Assembly (NCBI GenBank): GCA_008330645.1
Contig: VLTN01000059.1
Coordinates: forward strand, 155,309 to 219,308
Origin: Cafeteria roenbergensis
Taxonomy: Eukaryota > Sar > Bigyra > Bicosoecida > Cafeteriaceae
Direction: 5' to 3'
Length of the DNA: 64,000 nucleotides
Below are positions 52,230 to 64,000 of this stretch, in pieces. A program made the position numbers and the translations under genes. Positions within the stretch are counted from its first letter, which is position 1, and the number at the start of each line of letters is the position of its first letter. A model generated the notes under the pieces. That model was given only the letters and a program-made list of their open reading frames with translations. It was not told the DNA's origin and ran no database searches.

Positions 52230-55200
52230 ATGCCCGGCCCGCCTCGCAGATCCCCGGCTTCGGCACTGCTGGCGCTTCAGGTGCTGCTTGCGCTTGTCCT
52301 TTTCCCCCTGGCAGAAGCTGCGTGAGTCCGGCGCAGTTGCCGCTCGGCCGGAAAACGTCGCTGTGACGGGCTGAGCCGGCCCCGCGAGTCGCCATGCACA
52401 GGTGATCGTGCCTGCGTTGCCTTGGCGGGCGCAGCGCCTTTGCGCACAGCGCCATCGAGCCTCAAGCCCCTCCTCGGAACGGAGATGAGCCTGCTCCTCG
52501 GAACGAGTCCGCACGCGGCCCGGCAACCCGCACCTGCTGCGCAGCTGTCACCGTGGCGAGATGTGTCTTGACGTGGTCCCAATGAACCCCATTGCTGCAG
52601 GTCTTGTAGATGCGGATACGGTGAGCCCCTCCTGCGCTTCCCATGCCAAGTCCGGGCTCCGCCCGGCAGCCTTCTCATCCAACATCCGAACTACATTCTC
52701 GCGCACGCCATGCATCGTGGGCCTCGCAGGCACGTACATGAGTGGCTGCAGCTGGCTTTGGGGGGGAACCTGCAAACCGTGCAGTGCTGGAACCTACATG
52801 CAGTATAGCTCTCACTCAAATTCAAGGTGCAACGCGTGCGCGGCGGGGACGTACTCCGGAGCCAAGGCGAGCGGCTGTTCAAATTGCCCCACAGGCAGCT
52901 ATTGCCCGTACACGTCCATGTCATCCCCGTACGCATGCCCTGCGGGAACCTACACATCGTGGTCCCGTGCAACCAGATGCGGTTCGTGCAGTGCTGGGTA
53001 CTACTGCCCGTACACGCGGTCAACTTCTGCAACGCAACTGGCCTGCCCTGCTGGGCGTTACTCTGAGACTCGGGCGTCGTCCTGCGCGAGCTGCTCCGCG
53101 GGGCGATATGGTACGGGAAGGTCAACGTCATCGTCGTGCACAGCGGCGTGCAGCCCTGGAACCTACTCGACAGCCGGCCAAGGAGCATGCTCCAAGTGCC
53201 CGGCAGGCCGCTACACCGCGAGCAGCGGCCAGTCTTCGTGCACGGGCTACTGCCGAGCTGGACGCTTCAGCACCGGTTCAACACCTGCAACTTCGTCAAG
53301 TTGCCAAGGCGCTTGCGCTGCCGGGTATTTCTGCCCGACAGGATCAGGCTCGCCGACGCAGCGGGCGTGTGGGTCCAATAACGTGTTCTGCCCAGCTGGC
53401 TCAGCGGGCCCGACCACCGTTGCCCCGGGCTACTACTCGACGGGGGGCTCGACCACGACGCGGACCAGCCAGTCGGCCTGCCCCGCCGGCCAGGGGAAGT
53501 TCTGCTCGGGCGGCGTGATTCAGAGCTGCGCTGCGGGACGATACGGGTCGAGCGGTGGCCGCCCAACGGACCAATGCGACGGTCCCTGCTCTCGTGGCTA
53601 CTACTGCCCCACCGGGTCCAGCTCAGCCTATGCCAGCAAGTGCGGCAGCGCCAAGGTGTACTGCCCGCTCGGGTCAGCGGCGCCCATCACCGTGCCCACC
53701 GGCAAGTACTCGGCGCCGCTGGGCGTCGACGAGGCAGTGCGGTACGAGGCCCTGCCGTGCCCTGAAGGCAAGGCCTGCTCAGGAGGAGTCATCTCGGATC
53801 CCATTGAGTTCACCTCGTGCCCAGGAGGATCAGCGGAGCGAGAAGTTGTGGAGGGCGTCACCGGGGCTGTGGCCGGAGCCCCGCTTGAAGCCAGGCTCAA
53901 GGCCGGGTCTTCGGGGTCCATCCAGTTCTCCATCGTGAAGCAGGAGTGGAACACAGGATGTCTGCATGGCAGCGACGCGAATGTTTTTACCGTCGGGGCC
54001 ACGGATGGCACGCTCCGGCTCAATGCGCGGCAGGTCAAGTTCGACACGTGCGAGCTGTTCCACATCGTGGTGCGCGCTGCCAATTTCAAGTCTACATCTG
54101 ATTGCTCCGTCAGTGTGCGTGTTGTGGACATCAACGAGCGGCCTACTGCAGTTTGTGGTGACCGCAGCGTCGAAGAAAAAGTTCCTCCAGGGTCACCGGT
54201 GGGCTTACCCATGATGGGATCGGACCCCGACAAGCTGCAGTCTCTCATTTGGACCATCAAGTCTCCGTCCGGGACGCCCTTTTCCATCGGGCCTTGTGAC
54301 GGCCAGGTGCGAGTCCGCCGAAGCGGCTCAATGTTGGACTCGCTGAGACAAAACTCGTACAGCCTCGTTCTGCAGCTAGCTGATGACGGAGAACCATCGC
54401 TGTCCACTTCATGTACGATGACCGTGACCGTTCGGGACGTGAACGAACCGCCAAAGCTGTCTGCTGAGTCGTACGCGTTCAGCATCTTCGAGAACGTCCC
54501 CGCTGGGTCGCAGGCCGGAAGACTGGCGGCCACGGACATCGACAGCAGCGCCCTCTCGTTCAAGTGGTCCAAGGCTGACTCTGTGAACCACTTTGCGATC
54601 CACCCGACGTCGGGTGCCGTCACGGTCGCGCCCGGATCGAGCATCAACTTCGAGGCGCGGTCCAGGTACACGTATGAGGCGCAAGTGGTCGACGACGCAG
54701 GAAACTCGGACACTGCGGCGGTCGTCATCACAGTCATGGACGACGCCGACTCGCCATCGATCAACCAGCCAGCTTCGATCTCGGTCCCCGAGCTTGCAAG
54801 CGACGGCACACCGGTCGGTGCTCCCCTGACCGCCACGGACGAGGACGCGAACGACGCCATGACTTGGTCGGTCATCAGCTCCGACGTTTTCGAGATCAGC
54901 GCCAGCACTGGCCAGCTGAAGGTCAAGCCTGGCGGCGGGAGCAAGCTTGACTTTGAAACTTCCAGGTCGACTCAAGTTTCTGTCCAGGTCACCGACTCGT
55001 ACGGCCGCTCGGCGTTCCGCACCGTGCCGGTGGCCGTCACCGATGTGAACGAGCCGCCGGAGGTCAGTGGCACCGCCAGGTCTGTCCGGGAAGACGCCGC
55101 CGTGGGCACTGCGGTCGGTGGCGCGGTCTCCGCGCTGGACAAGGACGAGAACTCCATTCTGAGCTTCAGCATCGTCTCAGGCTCCCGGGGTGCCTTCTCA

Positions 55201-58200
55201 ATCGAAAAGGGAGGCGGCCAAATCCGCGTGCTCGACCAGCTGGACTTTGAGACGGTCCCGACCTACAACCTGGTCGTGAGGGTGACGGACAACGGCTCCC
55301 CATCGCGCCACGCCGACGCTGTGGTCACCGTATCAGTCGAAGACACCGCCGAGCCCCCCCGGCTGGCCCCGCAGTCCGTGACCGTCGCCGAGAGCTTGGC
55401 CGTGGGCGCGTCGATTCTGGTGCTGCCCGTCCAGGACGACGACAAGTCGCAGACCCACACGTGCGAGATCAGCAAGGGAGCCGTCGGCTCGATGGTGACG
55501 CTCAAGGCTGCACCTGGCGGCAGCGGCCTTCGCCTCTGCGAGCTGGTCGTGGGCAACGCAGGTCTGGACTTCGACACGGTCCCGTCCCTCACCCTGACCA
55601 TCGACGTCACCGATAGCGGCACGCCGCCATTGCGCGGGACGGGGACGGTATCGGTGACCGTGACGGATGTCAATGAGGCCCCGCGCATCGTCGACTCGGC
55701 CGGCGCTCGGGCTGTGAGCATAGCGGCGACGATTGGAGCGCCGGTTGGCGGCGCGATCGCCTTCGAGGACCAAGACGCGGGGCAGACACACACGTGGACG
55801 ATCGAGTCAACCAAGGCCGCCGACGACAGCTTGCACCCGGAGCTGTTCACGATCGACAACAGCGGCCAGCTGGCGACTGGTGTGGAGGACTTGTCGGCCT
55901 ACTTTGCCACCAAGGGCTTGACCGCGGAGGACCCCGTCTTCTCGCTCAAGATCAAGGTCACGGACTCGGGCAGCCCGGCTCTTGCGGCCACCATGGACTC
56001 GATTGTGCAAGTTGTGTCAGGGAACAAGCCACCCATCGTCAAGGCGGCCACGCTATCGATCAATGAGGACGCTAAAGTCGCGCACGAGCTTGGCAAGGTC
56101 GTTGCCACGGACCCCGACGGGGACGCGGTGAACAACTTCACCATCATTTCTGGAAACACAGGGAATGCTTTCGGCATCGACCCTGCGACAGGCATGCTCT
56201 GGCTGGCGACCCCGATCGACTACGAGACACGGCCGTCATACTCCATCGCCGTGCAAGCCCAGGACGATCCCGAGCCCAAGGTGGTGGACGGCCAGACGTT
56301 CACTCTGGTGGCCTTCACCTCCAGCGCCACAGTCACGATCAACCTCGTCGATGTGAACGAAGAGCCCGCGCTGGCTGGAGGCGAGGCCAGCGTCGATGAG
56401 CTCTCCGCCAAGGGAGTCAAGGTCGGGTCTCCCTTCATGGTCGCAGACCCTGATGCTGGCGACAAGGCCACCTTCGCAATCACCAAGGGCAACACGGGCT
56501 CCGTATTCGCGGTGCAGGCTGTCCAGGACAGCCTGGGCAAGTGGGGCGGCCAGATTGTCGTGGACAGGCCAGCCTTGAACTTCGAGGTCACCGAGTCGTA
56601 CAACCTGGAGCTGCAGGCAACGGACACCGGCGGCCTGAAGTCTGCGGCGAGCGTGGTGGTGACCGTGAACGACGTCAACGACCCGCCCACGATTGCGACG
56701 CTGCAGACACTCGTGCTGCCGGAGAACACGCCAATTGGCTCGGACCTCCCTGCGACGGGCGTCCTGGTGTCGGTCACGGACGAGGACCTCGACCAGGTGA
56801 GCGTGCGGATCAAGTCTGGAGGCGAGGGGCTGTTCAAGCTGTCTCCCTCTGGCCAGCTGAGCCTGGCAGGGGCGCTTGACTACGAGACCAAGGACCGCCA
56901 CGTGCTCACGATCGAGGCCCAGGACGTGCACCAGGCAGCGTCAGACAAGGATTGGGTGATCCAAGTGTCCAACGTGTGGGAGAAGCCGGTGTACTCCGGC
57001 CCGGAGTTCGCACAAGTGGCTGAGAACGCGGCAATCGGAGCGAAGCTGGTTCAAGCAGCATGCATCGACCAGGACTTCGACGACGCCCTGACATTCTCAT
57101 TGGCAGGCGCGCCGGAGCGCTTCTCGATAGACTCTAACACAGGCGCCGTCTCCATCCTCAGTGCGCTGGACTTTGAAGCCGCGGAATCCCACCAGGTGAC
57201 CGTGGTCTGCACCGACAGGGAGGGGCTGTCTGCGTCGGCAACCGTCTCCGTCAAGGTCACGGACGTGAACGAGGCACCGGCCATCGTCACCACCAGCCTG
57301 GACCTTCCGGAGACCGAGGCGAGCGGCGTTGCTGTGGGCCGGATCGTCATCGCCGACCAGGACGCGTCTGACACACACTCGGTGACCATCACGTCCGGGA
57401 ACGGCCCTGCTGATGCGCCGCACTTCGTGCTGGACGGCAGCACGCTGAAGCTCGCCAACGCAGCTCTGGACTTCGAGGGTGAATCGGGCGCCACGTCGTT
57501 CACGCTTGGGATCAAGGTCGTCGACAGCGGCACTCCGCCGCTTTCGGCTTCCGCCAACGTGCGAGTCGTGGTCCTCGATCGCAACGAGCCCCCTGTCATG
57601 CTTGACCAGGCGAGGAGCATCGAAGAGAACTCGCTCACGAGCGCACCGGTGGGAGCTCCTCTGGAAGCGAGTGACCCAGACCAAGGGCAGCTGCTCGCGT
57701 TCCGCATCACTGCCGGCAACGAGGACGGCAAGTTCAAGATCGACCCCTGCTCCGGCCAAATCAAGGTGGACGAGGACAAGGGCCTCGACTTTGAGACCAA
57801 GTCGAGCTACACGCTCACGGTGCAAGTCCAGGACGACGGGGCTGCAGAGCCAGGCCCGGCACGGCTGGCCGACACGGCGACGGTCACCATCAGCGTCATC
57901 GATGTGAACGAGCCGCCCACCCTCCAGGACGCAGCGGCGAGCATCGCGGAGAACTCCGCCCAGGGCACCCCAGTCGGGGCAGCAGTCACCGGAACCGACC
58001 CCGAGCGCTCGGTGCTGGCCTATAGCATCGCGGGAGGCAACACCGGGAGCGCCTTTGCCATTGATTCCGCGTCTGGGCAGATCTCGGTGGCCAGCAGCGT
58101 GGCGCTCGACTTCGAGAGCGTCAAGGCCTTCACGCTGCGGGTGAGGGCCACGGACGACGGAAAGCCCAACGGACCCGCTCTCTTCGGCGAAGCAGATGTC

Positions 58201-61200
58201 GTGGTCTCGGTGCTGGACGTCAACGAGCCGCCGGTGTTCCCACCCCAGACAAGGGAAGTGGTCGAGAACTCCCGCGGCGGGACCAGCTTTGGGGCCGCAC
58301 TGTCAGCGCAGGACGTGGACGAGTCGCAAACGGTGACGTTCTCCGTTGCTGCTGGCACTGTGGCGAGCCCGTTCACCGTCAGCCCCGCCGGACAGTTGGC
58401 CGTGTCGGGAGAGGTGGAATTCGACTTCGAGTCCAAAACAGAGTACGCTGTGGAAGTGACAGCCAGTGACGATGCCAGCCCTCCCATGGCCACAACCACT
58501 TCGATCGTCGTCAAGGTGCTGAACCAGAACGAGGCGCCCACCATGCCCGACGCCACGGTGGAAATTGCTGAGTCCGCCGGCGTGGGCGCGACGGTGCCGG
58601 GCACGGCCAGCCTTGCGACGGACCCCGACGCAGGCGACCGCCTCCAGTACGAGCTGGTCAAGCAGGAGCCGGACCGCCCCATCTTCCGCGTGCTCGCGGC
58701 GGACGGCTCCATCGAGGTCAAGAGCGCGCTCCTCGACTTCGAGACCGTGCCCGTGCACAGGGTCTGGGTCCGAGTCACGGACATCGATGGCCTGGCTGAC
58801 GAGGGGGTGATCACCATCGAAGTTCAGGACGTCAACGAGCCCCCCACGCTCTTGGCACAGGCTCGGGCCGTGGACGAGAACGCCCCCGGCGCGCCCGTTG
58901 GGGAGCCGCTCATCGCAAGCGACCCCGACGCCGCCGACAAGGGCGCGCTGACGTTCTCTCTGCTGAGCGGGGGCGCTGCGACCCAGTTCGCGATCAACAG
59001 CACGAGCGGGCAGCTCAGCACGGCGGCGGGGTCCGCTCTGGATCACGAGAGCGCGGGCCTCATCGTGCTCAGCGTGCAGGTGGAGGACACTCAGGGTCTG
59101 ACCTCCACGGCACAGGTCTCTGTGACGGTTCGCGACGTGAACGAGGCACCCTCAATGGCCGAGGACACGTTCGAGTTCAAGGTGGCCGAGAACGCCGTGA
59201 TGGGCACCCAGATCGACTTCGTCAGCGCCGCCGACGTCGACGATGGCGACATCCTGACATGGTCGATGCGCGTCGTGTCGACCGGGACCATGGCAGCCGC
59301 CGGGGCCGGGGACTTCGCGATCAACCCCGCAACGGGCGCGCTCACCGTTGCGAAGGATACGGGCCTCGCGACGGACCCACCCGGCACGCGCCTGAGCAAG
59401 TACCTTCCCGAGGGGAACGTCTACACGCTGCAGGTGACAGTGACCGACGACGGGACAGGGCTCCTGCAGGACACCGCAACTGTCAGGGTGACCGTGATCG
59501 AGAACAACGACCCGCCCGAGTTGGAGGCGGAGTACTCGGCAAGCGTGAGCGAGAACTGCGCCGCCAACACGCTGGCCCTCGAGCTGCAGGCCACCGAGCA
59601 CGACGAAAAGGACCGCAACAAGCTGACCTACGCGATTCTGGACGGCAACTACGCCGACACCTTCAAGCTCACCACGGTGGTGAGCACGGACGGATCCTCC
59701 AACAAAGCCGAGCTGCGGGTGGCCCGGCCCATCGTCGACTTCGAGGACCGCACCTCCTACTCCCTCGTCGTCCAGGTCAGCGACGGCTTCCTCAAAGGCG
59801 TCCACCGTCGTCACCGTGTCCGTCGTGGACGTGAACGAGCGCCCAATCATCGACGCGGCCAGCCTGACCATGGCCGTCGACGAGAACCCGGCCTCCGTGG
59901 GAGGCGTGGTCGGAACCGTGGTGGCCCGCGACGTGGACGCCGACGACCTGCTGAGCTTCGCCTTCTTCGGCGACGGGAACAAGGCGGGCCACTTTGCCAT
60001 CGACGCGTCGACGGGCGCAGTGTCGGTGGCGTCGCTGGACATCGACCGCGAGACGACGTCGTCGTACTCGATCGGGGTGCGCGTGTCGGACGCGGGGGGG
60101 CTGTTGGACGAGCGTCAGTTGTCAGTGCTGGTGAACGACGTCAACGACGCTCCCGTGCTTGGAGTCTCCGCCGTGACTGTGGCCGAAAACAGCCCTCGCG
60201 GCACGGTTGTGTCCGTGGGCATCCGCGCCAAGGACCAGGACACCTCTGACGCCGTTTCCTACTCCATGGGCAGGCCCAACTGCTGGGGGGTGCAGATATC
60301 CAAGCCCGGCGCAAGGGAGTATTCGCCGTTCGTGGTCAAGCCCGTGGGCGCAGTGCGCAGCGTTGACTTCTCGGTCAAGGCTGCGACGGGGCGCCGTCAT
60401 CGTCATGCGCGACCACGCCGAAGGAGACGCGGAGTACGCTCCCCCCACTGGTCCATCCTACGAGCTCACACTCGGGCTCGGCGGAACAGGGTCAGGTGCG
60501 TCGCTTCGGCGCGTGTCGGTGACGACTGGCGGAGGAGTCGATGTTGCGGATCTCGTGCCAACCGACTCTGCCGCCGCCGGCCTGCTCCTCGTGCACACTC
60601 GAGGCAGTACCCGGTTGGTCCTCGAGATCGACGCGTCAGACACCGGCAGGCGCGTGGTAACCCTTGCTCGGGCCACAGGTAGCGATGCGGTCATCGCGCA
60701 GTGGGTCGACGAAACCGAGAACGGGCCGGTCGGGATGCGATTCGGCGTTGGGGCCTCCAGCGCCCAGGCGCCAGTGCAGGTCAGTCCCGCGTGCTTTGAG
60801 CCCCTGGCGGCAAGCTCCAGCGCAGATGCCTTCAAGGTCAGTCGGGACGGGAACATCCTTGTGTCGGACGTATCGACAAACTTCGAGGCGCAGCGCGAGT
60901 TCGGCTTCGAGCTCATTGCCACCGACGACGGCACCCCGTCGCTGTCCTCGTCTGCAGCCGTCGTCATCCAGGTCAGTGACGTCAACGAGGTGATGTCTTG
61001 GGCCACCGTGCCTTGTCCAAACACGACTGGCTCGTTCATTGCGTGCTTCTCTGTTCCGGAGAACACCCTTCCGGCCTCATCCGCCGCCACGCTGGGGTCC
61101 GTGCGTGCCCAAGCCTCGGATCCAGACGTACTTGCGGGGCAGACCCTCGCTTTTACCGTTGGTCCTGTGGGGAACTCCGCCAATGACAAGGCCGTCTTCG

Positions 61201-64000
61201 CGGTCGGAGCGACGTCGGGCGTTGTCAGCCTGCTGCAGAACGCCCTCAACTTCGAGGCCAAGGCAGCGTGGGAGGTGGGCATCACGGCCACAGACAACGG
61301 AGTGCCGTCGCTCTCCAAGGAAGGAAAGGTGCACATTGCTGTCGAAGACGTGAACGAGCCGCCGGCCTTGCTGACCGAGTCCCTCAGCGTGAGCGAAACG
61401 GCCGGTGCAGGATCGCAAGTCGGAAGTGCCCTGGTCATCACGGACCCCGATCCCATGGACTCGCACGTTGTGAGCATCGTCGGGGGAAACGGGCCGAGCG
61501 AGGACTGGTTCCGCATCGACGGCACTAAGGTGGTGCTGGGGGCCGCTCCACTGGACTTCGAGGGCGTGTCCGGTTCGAACAGGTTCTCCCTACAGTTGCG
61601 TGTGGGCGACGTTCCCCCTGCAGGCAAGCTGCCTGGGACCTTAGCCGTCACGAAAACGGTGGTAGTCTCGGTCACGGACGCCAACGAGCGGCCCGTCATC
61701 GCCGATGCGGAGCGCCAGGTCGAGGAGAACTCGCCAGTGAACACGCCGGTCGGCGACATCCTCCCCGCGTCCGATCAAGACGCCGGCCAGACCCTGTCAT
61801 TCGCCATCACGAGCGGCAACGATGACGGCATGTTCAAGATCGACGGGTGCTCGGGGCAGGTCAAAGTCGCCCGTGCCGCGCTCGACTTCGAGACGACGAA
61901 GGAGTACTCACTGCAAGTAACAGTCACGGACGATGGCGGCGTCGTACCAGGGCCAGCGCGCCTGTCTGCCAGCGCCGTGTTGACAATCCGCATTGTCGAC
62001 GTCAACGAGCCGCCCTCCCTGAAGGACTCCGCTGCCACTGTCGACGAGAACTCAGCAGCGGGCACGGCCGTGGGGAGTGCTCTTCGAGGCGAAGACGTGG
62101 ACGCCGGCTCGGTGCTGTCGTATGCGATTGCGAGCGGCAACGTGGGCCAGGTGCTTGCGCTCGACTCGAGCTCCGGAGTCCTGTCCGTGCAGCGCGCAGC
62201 GATCGACTTCGAGACCACGGCCAAGTATGTCCTCAACGTCACCGTGACGGACAACGGAAAGCCCAGCGGTCCTCCTCTGTCGTCGTGGGGCATTGTGACC
62301 GTCACTGTGAGGGACATCAACGAGGCGCCCGTCATCGAGGACCAGCAGCGGTCGGTCAACGAGAACTCGCTGGCTGGACAGCTCGTCGGCTCTTTGCTCG
62401 CCGCCAGCGACGTCGACGCAGGGAACTCGCTCACATTCGCCATCGTCGGGGTCCAGGACGCCGCTGCGTTCCTTGTTTCGCCTGTGGGCCAACTGACTGT
62501 GGCCTCTGGCGCCGCGCTCGACTTCGAGACCCGGAGCAAGCGCTTCGTCACGGTCCGAGTCACAGACTCTGACAAGGTCCCGCCCCCTGTCCGACGAGGC
62601 CACGATCACGGTTCAGCTCGTGGATGTCAACGAGGCCCCACTCTGGCGGAGCACACCGTAGTGGTTGCGGAAAATTCCCCGATTGGCTCTGCCATCGAAG
62701 GCACAGCGTCTCGGGCCCGCGACGTGGACGCGGATGACGTGCTGTCGTACGCGATCGTGTCCCAGTCTCCTGGCTCCTTCTTCCGCATGCTCAGCGCGGA
62801 TGGAGCGGTGGAGGTGCGCCAGGCGGGCATCGACTTCGAGACCAGCGCCAAGCACAGCCTGCTCGTTCGGGTGACCGACAAGGCCGGGCTGTCCGCGGAG
62901 AGCCAGCTTCACATCTCGGTGGCGGACGTGAATGAGGCGCCTGTGATTGCCGACCAGCGCCGAAGCGTGCCCGAGAACTCGCCATCGACTTCTTGCGGCC
63001 TCCCACTGGTGGCGACGGACGTGGACGCGAAGGACACCCCATACAGCTCGCCGTTCGCATTCTCCATCGTGAGCTCATCCGCCCCCGGGGCGTTCGCCAT
63101 CGACCCAACCAGCGGTGTGCTCTCGACGACGGCTGCTGCAGAGCTGGACCACGAGGCTGCCCCGGAAGCGGTCGTCCGGGTGCGGGTGACGGATTCGAGT
63201 GGTGCGACGGGGGAGGCGGCGATCAACGTGCTGGTGACGGATGTGAACGAAGCGCCAACGTTCGCGCACAAGTCCTACTCCTTCCAAGTTGCAGAGAACG
63301 CAAATTTCCAGGAAGAGGTGGACATTGTGTCGGCTGCGGATCCAGACAAGGCAGACACGCTTCGCTTCACTCTCCGGGTGGACTCGGCGCCCGAAGGCGG
63401 GCAGGCATCTGATCTCGGCATCAACCCTTCGACAGGCAAGGTCTTCGTGGCCCGCAAGACCGCTGCGGCTGTGGCTACACCGTCGGAGTACTTGCCGCAA
63501 GGCGGAGTCTACACTTGCACCGCCACGGCGCAGGACAACGGCATAGGTGGCCTGATGGCAACCACCCAGGTGGTTGTGACGGTGCTGCCCTACAACAATC
63601 CGCCACAACTGCCAGACCGAATAGAAGTTTCAGTGATGGAGAGTGCTGGCAAGTCTGCGTTGATTGGCGCGATCGAAGGCCAGGACGTCGACGTTGGCGA
63701 CGAGCTCTCGTACACGATTCTGGACGGCAACTACGCCGACACCTTCAAGCTCACCACGGTTGCATCCGCAAGCGGTCACAACTATGCCGAGCTGCGGGTG
63801 GCCCGGCCCATCATCGACTTCGAGGACCGCACCTCCTACTCCCTCGTCGTCCAGGTCAGCGACGGCTTCCTCAAGGCGTCACCGTCGTCACCGTGACCGT
63901 CGTGGACGTGACACGAGCGCCCCGTCATCGACGCGGCCAGCCCTGACCATGCCATGCCGTCGACGAGAACCCGGCCTCCGTGGGAGGCGTCGGTCGGCAC
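52230..64000 (+). CDS. Giant secreted/surface protein: Cys-rich N-terminus plus cadherin-like repeats (3' partial)
   Basis: Exon 1 (52230-52321) encodes a signal peptide (ALLALQVLLALVLFPLAEAA). Exon 2 (52601-52620) is only 20 nt. Exon 3 runs from 52730 to beyond the window. The three join in phase to give SCRCGYGTYMSGC at the start of the Cys-rich region (to about nt 53830), whose CPAGTY/CSAGYYCP repeats resemble GCC2/GCC3 (ephrin-receptor-like) modules. From about 53850 come nearly thirty cadherin-like repeats of ~100 residues, each with LDFE and DVNEPP-type calcium-binding motifs (first at about 54127, last at about 63900). A FAMeT-like domain interrupts them at about 60280-60770. No TM helix is reached. 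The frame breaks at 59794-59796, 60388-60391, 62583-62587 with 62636-62639, and about 63880. Each time the protein resumes exactly in family register, so one gene is annotated. A role in adhesion or matrix is inferred. Confidence 0.82.
52601..52620 (+). other. Candidate 20-nt microexon
   Basis: It is flanked by CATTGCTGCAG on the left and GTGAGCCCC on the right. It enters in phase 2 and leaves in phase 1, linking the signal-peptide exon to the Cys-rich exon and contributing two Cys. Without it, the signal peptide does not join the downstream frame by any other splice pair I found. Confidence 0.6.
52730..53830 (+). other. Cys-rich GCC2/GCC3-like repeat region of the cadherin-like protein
   Basis: About a dozen modules of 20-40 residues contain CxxC and C-P/S-A-G-x-Y-x motifs (for example CSAGTYMQY, CPTGSYCPY, CPAGTYTSW, CSAGYYCPY, CAAGYFCPTG). 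Such modules are common at the N-terminus of large protist surface proteins and form short disulfide-bonded units. Confidence 0.8.
60280..60770 (+). other. FAMeT-like (farnesoic acid O-methyltransferase-type) domain between cadherin repeats
   Basis: After the second frame break is allowed for, residues read SVDFSVKAATG then AVIVMRDHAEGDAEY, SYELTLGLGGTGSGASLRRV, a middle segment, VIAQWVDETENGPVGMRFGV. This order (strand, Y-E-x-x-x-G-G, small-residue loop, W-x-D, V-G-x-G-x) fits the beta-sandwich domain named after insect farnesoic acid O-methyltransferase. Despite the name it is probably a binding or adhesion module. Assignment is from memory of the pattern. Confidence 0.5.
63590..64000 (+). 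repeat. Second copy of a large internal duplication (partner at about 59500-59930)
   Basis: Tracts such as GACGGCAACTACGCCGACAC occur at both places with an offset of about 4,082 bp and are nearly identical over hundreds of bases. Upstream, successive cadherin repeats at 61380-63590 match those at 57300-59500 at protein level, in the same order. Thus a block of eight or nine repeats was duplicated as a unit. The last repeat pair is far more similar than the rest. Confidence 0.8.

Noticed and set aside
52561-52729. Start of the cadherin-like protein at 52561
   Set aside because: It would read through the candidate intron and lacks a signal peptide. The upstream exon plus microexon gives a secretory start and correct phase.
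59780-60400. Introns to explain the frame changes in the cadherin-like gene
   Set aside because: No GT-AG pair with the right phase is present. The coding sequence continues without gap on both sides of single-base homopolymer changes.
1-64000. Integrated virus, virophage or transposon
   Set aside because: No terminal repeats, capsid, integrase, transposase or reverse-transcriptase motifs were seen, and there is no low-GC island.
1-64000. tRNA, rRNA or CRISPR arrays
   Set aside because: No cloverleaf-like T-arm and acceptor pair, conserved rRNA block or regular spacer-repeat pattern was recognised by eye.

Overview
This window is nuclear DNA of a unicellular eukaryote. The GC content is very high, the genes are compact and lie on both strands, and the introns are spliceosomal (about 100-580 bp) with GTGAG-type donors and CGCAG-type acceptors. 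Several products are mitochondrial, and UVRAG, SAE1 and a cyclic-nucleotide kinase are all present. No plastid-targeted protein was recognised. The GC content, tight spacing and signalling repertoire would fit a heterotrophic stramenopile such as Cafeteria, but that is only a guess from composition; no marker gene here fixes the lineage. No mobile element, virus, rRNA, tRNA or CRISPR array was seen.

Layout. 0-4.9 kb: an ankyrin-repeat protein with a long acidic tail carrying repeated Ser/Phe and Asp/Trp motifs. 5.2-9.4 kb: three mitochondrial genes in a row, COX10 (heme O synthase), NDUFAF1/CIA30 (complex I assembly) and a PTPMT1-type phosphatase; the last two diverge from a 220-bp gap. 10.5-30.2 kb: one enormous gene for a predicted 6,477-residue class III nucleotide cyclase with two catalytic domains far apart. 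30.8-31.7 kb: mitochondrial ribosomal protein bL32m. 32.4-36.8 kb: a 1,479-residue membrane protein of unknown family. 37.2-38.0 kb: a small secreted protein with two Cys-containing repeats. 38.5-40.75 kb: UVRAG/Vps38. 41.1-45.2 kb: a divergent pair of MRH + EGF + single-TM receptors. 45.5-47.2 kb: SAE1/AOS1. 47.9-51.0 kb: an acylated PKG-architecture kinase. 51.4-51.8 kb: a short orphan ORF. 52.2 kb to the window end: a giant secreted or surface protein with a Cys-rich N-terminus, nearly thirty cadherin-like repeats and an inserted FAMeT-like domain.

How the genes may work together. The cyclase and the kinase could make and read a cyclic nucleotide. UVRAG and the MRH receptors all belong to endosomal/autophagic trafficking. 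COX10, NDUFAF1, PTPMT1 and bL32m all serve respiratory-chain biogenesis. These links come from family knowledge; the sequence itself shows only proximity.

The most notable object is the cyclase. Its N-terminal catalytic domain keeps the transition-state Asn/Arg but lacks both metal-binding Asp. Its C-terminal domain keeps both Asp but lacks Asn/Arg. The two can therefore only form one composite active site, in the order reverse to animal transmembrane adenylyl cyclases, and about 5,400 residues separate them.

Exon boundaries were deduced by eye from splice consensus, reading phase and protein-family continuity, with no transcript evidence. The last 4 kb contains several homopolymer-associated frame breaks that look like consensus errors in the sequence.
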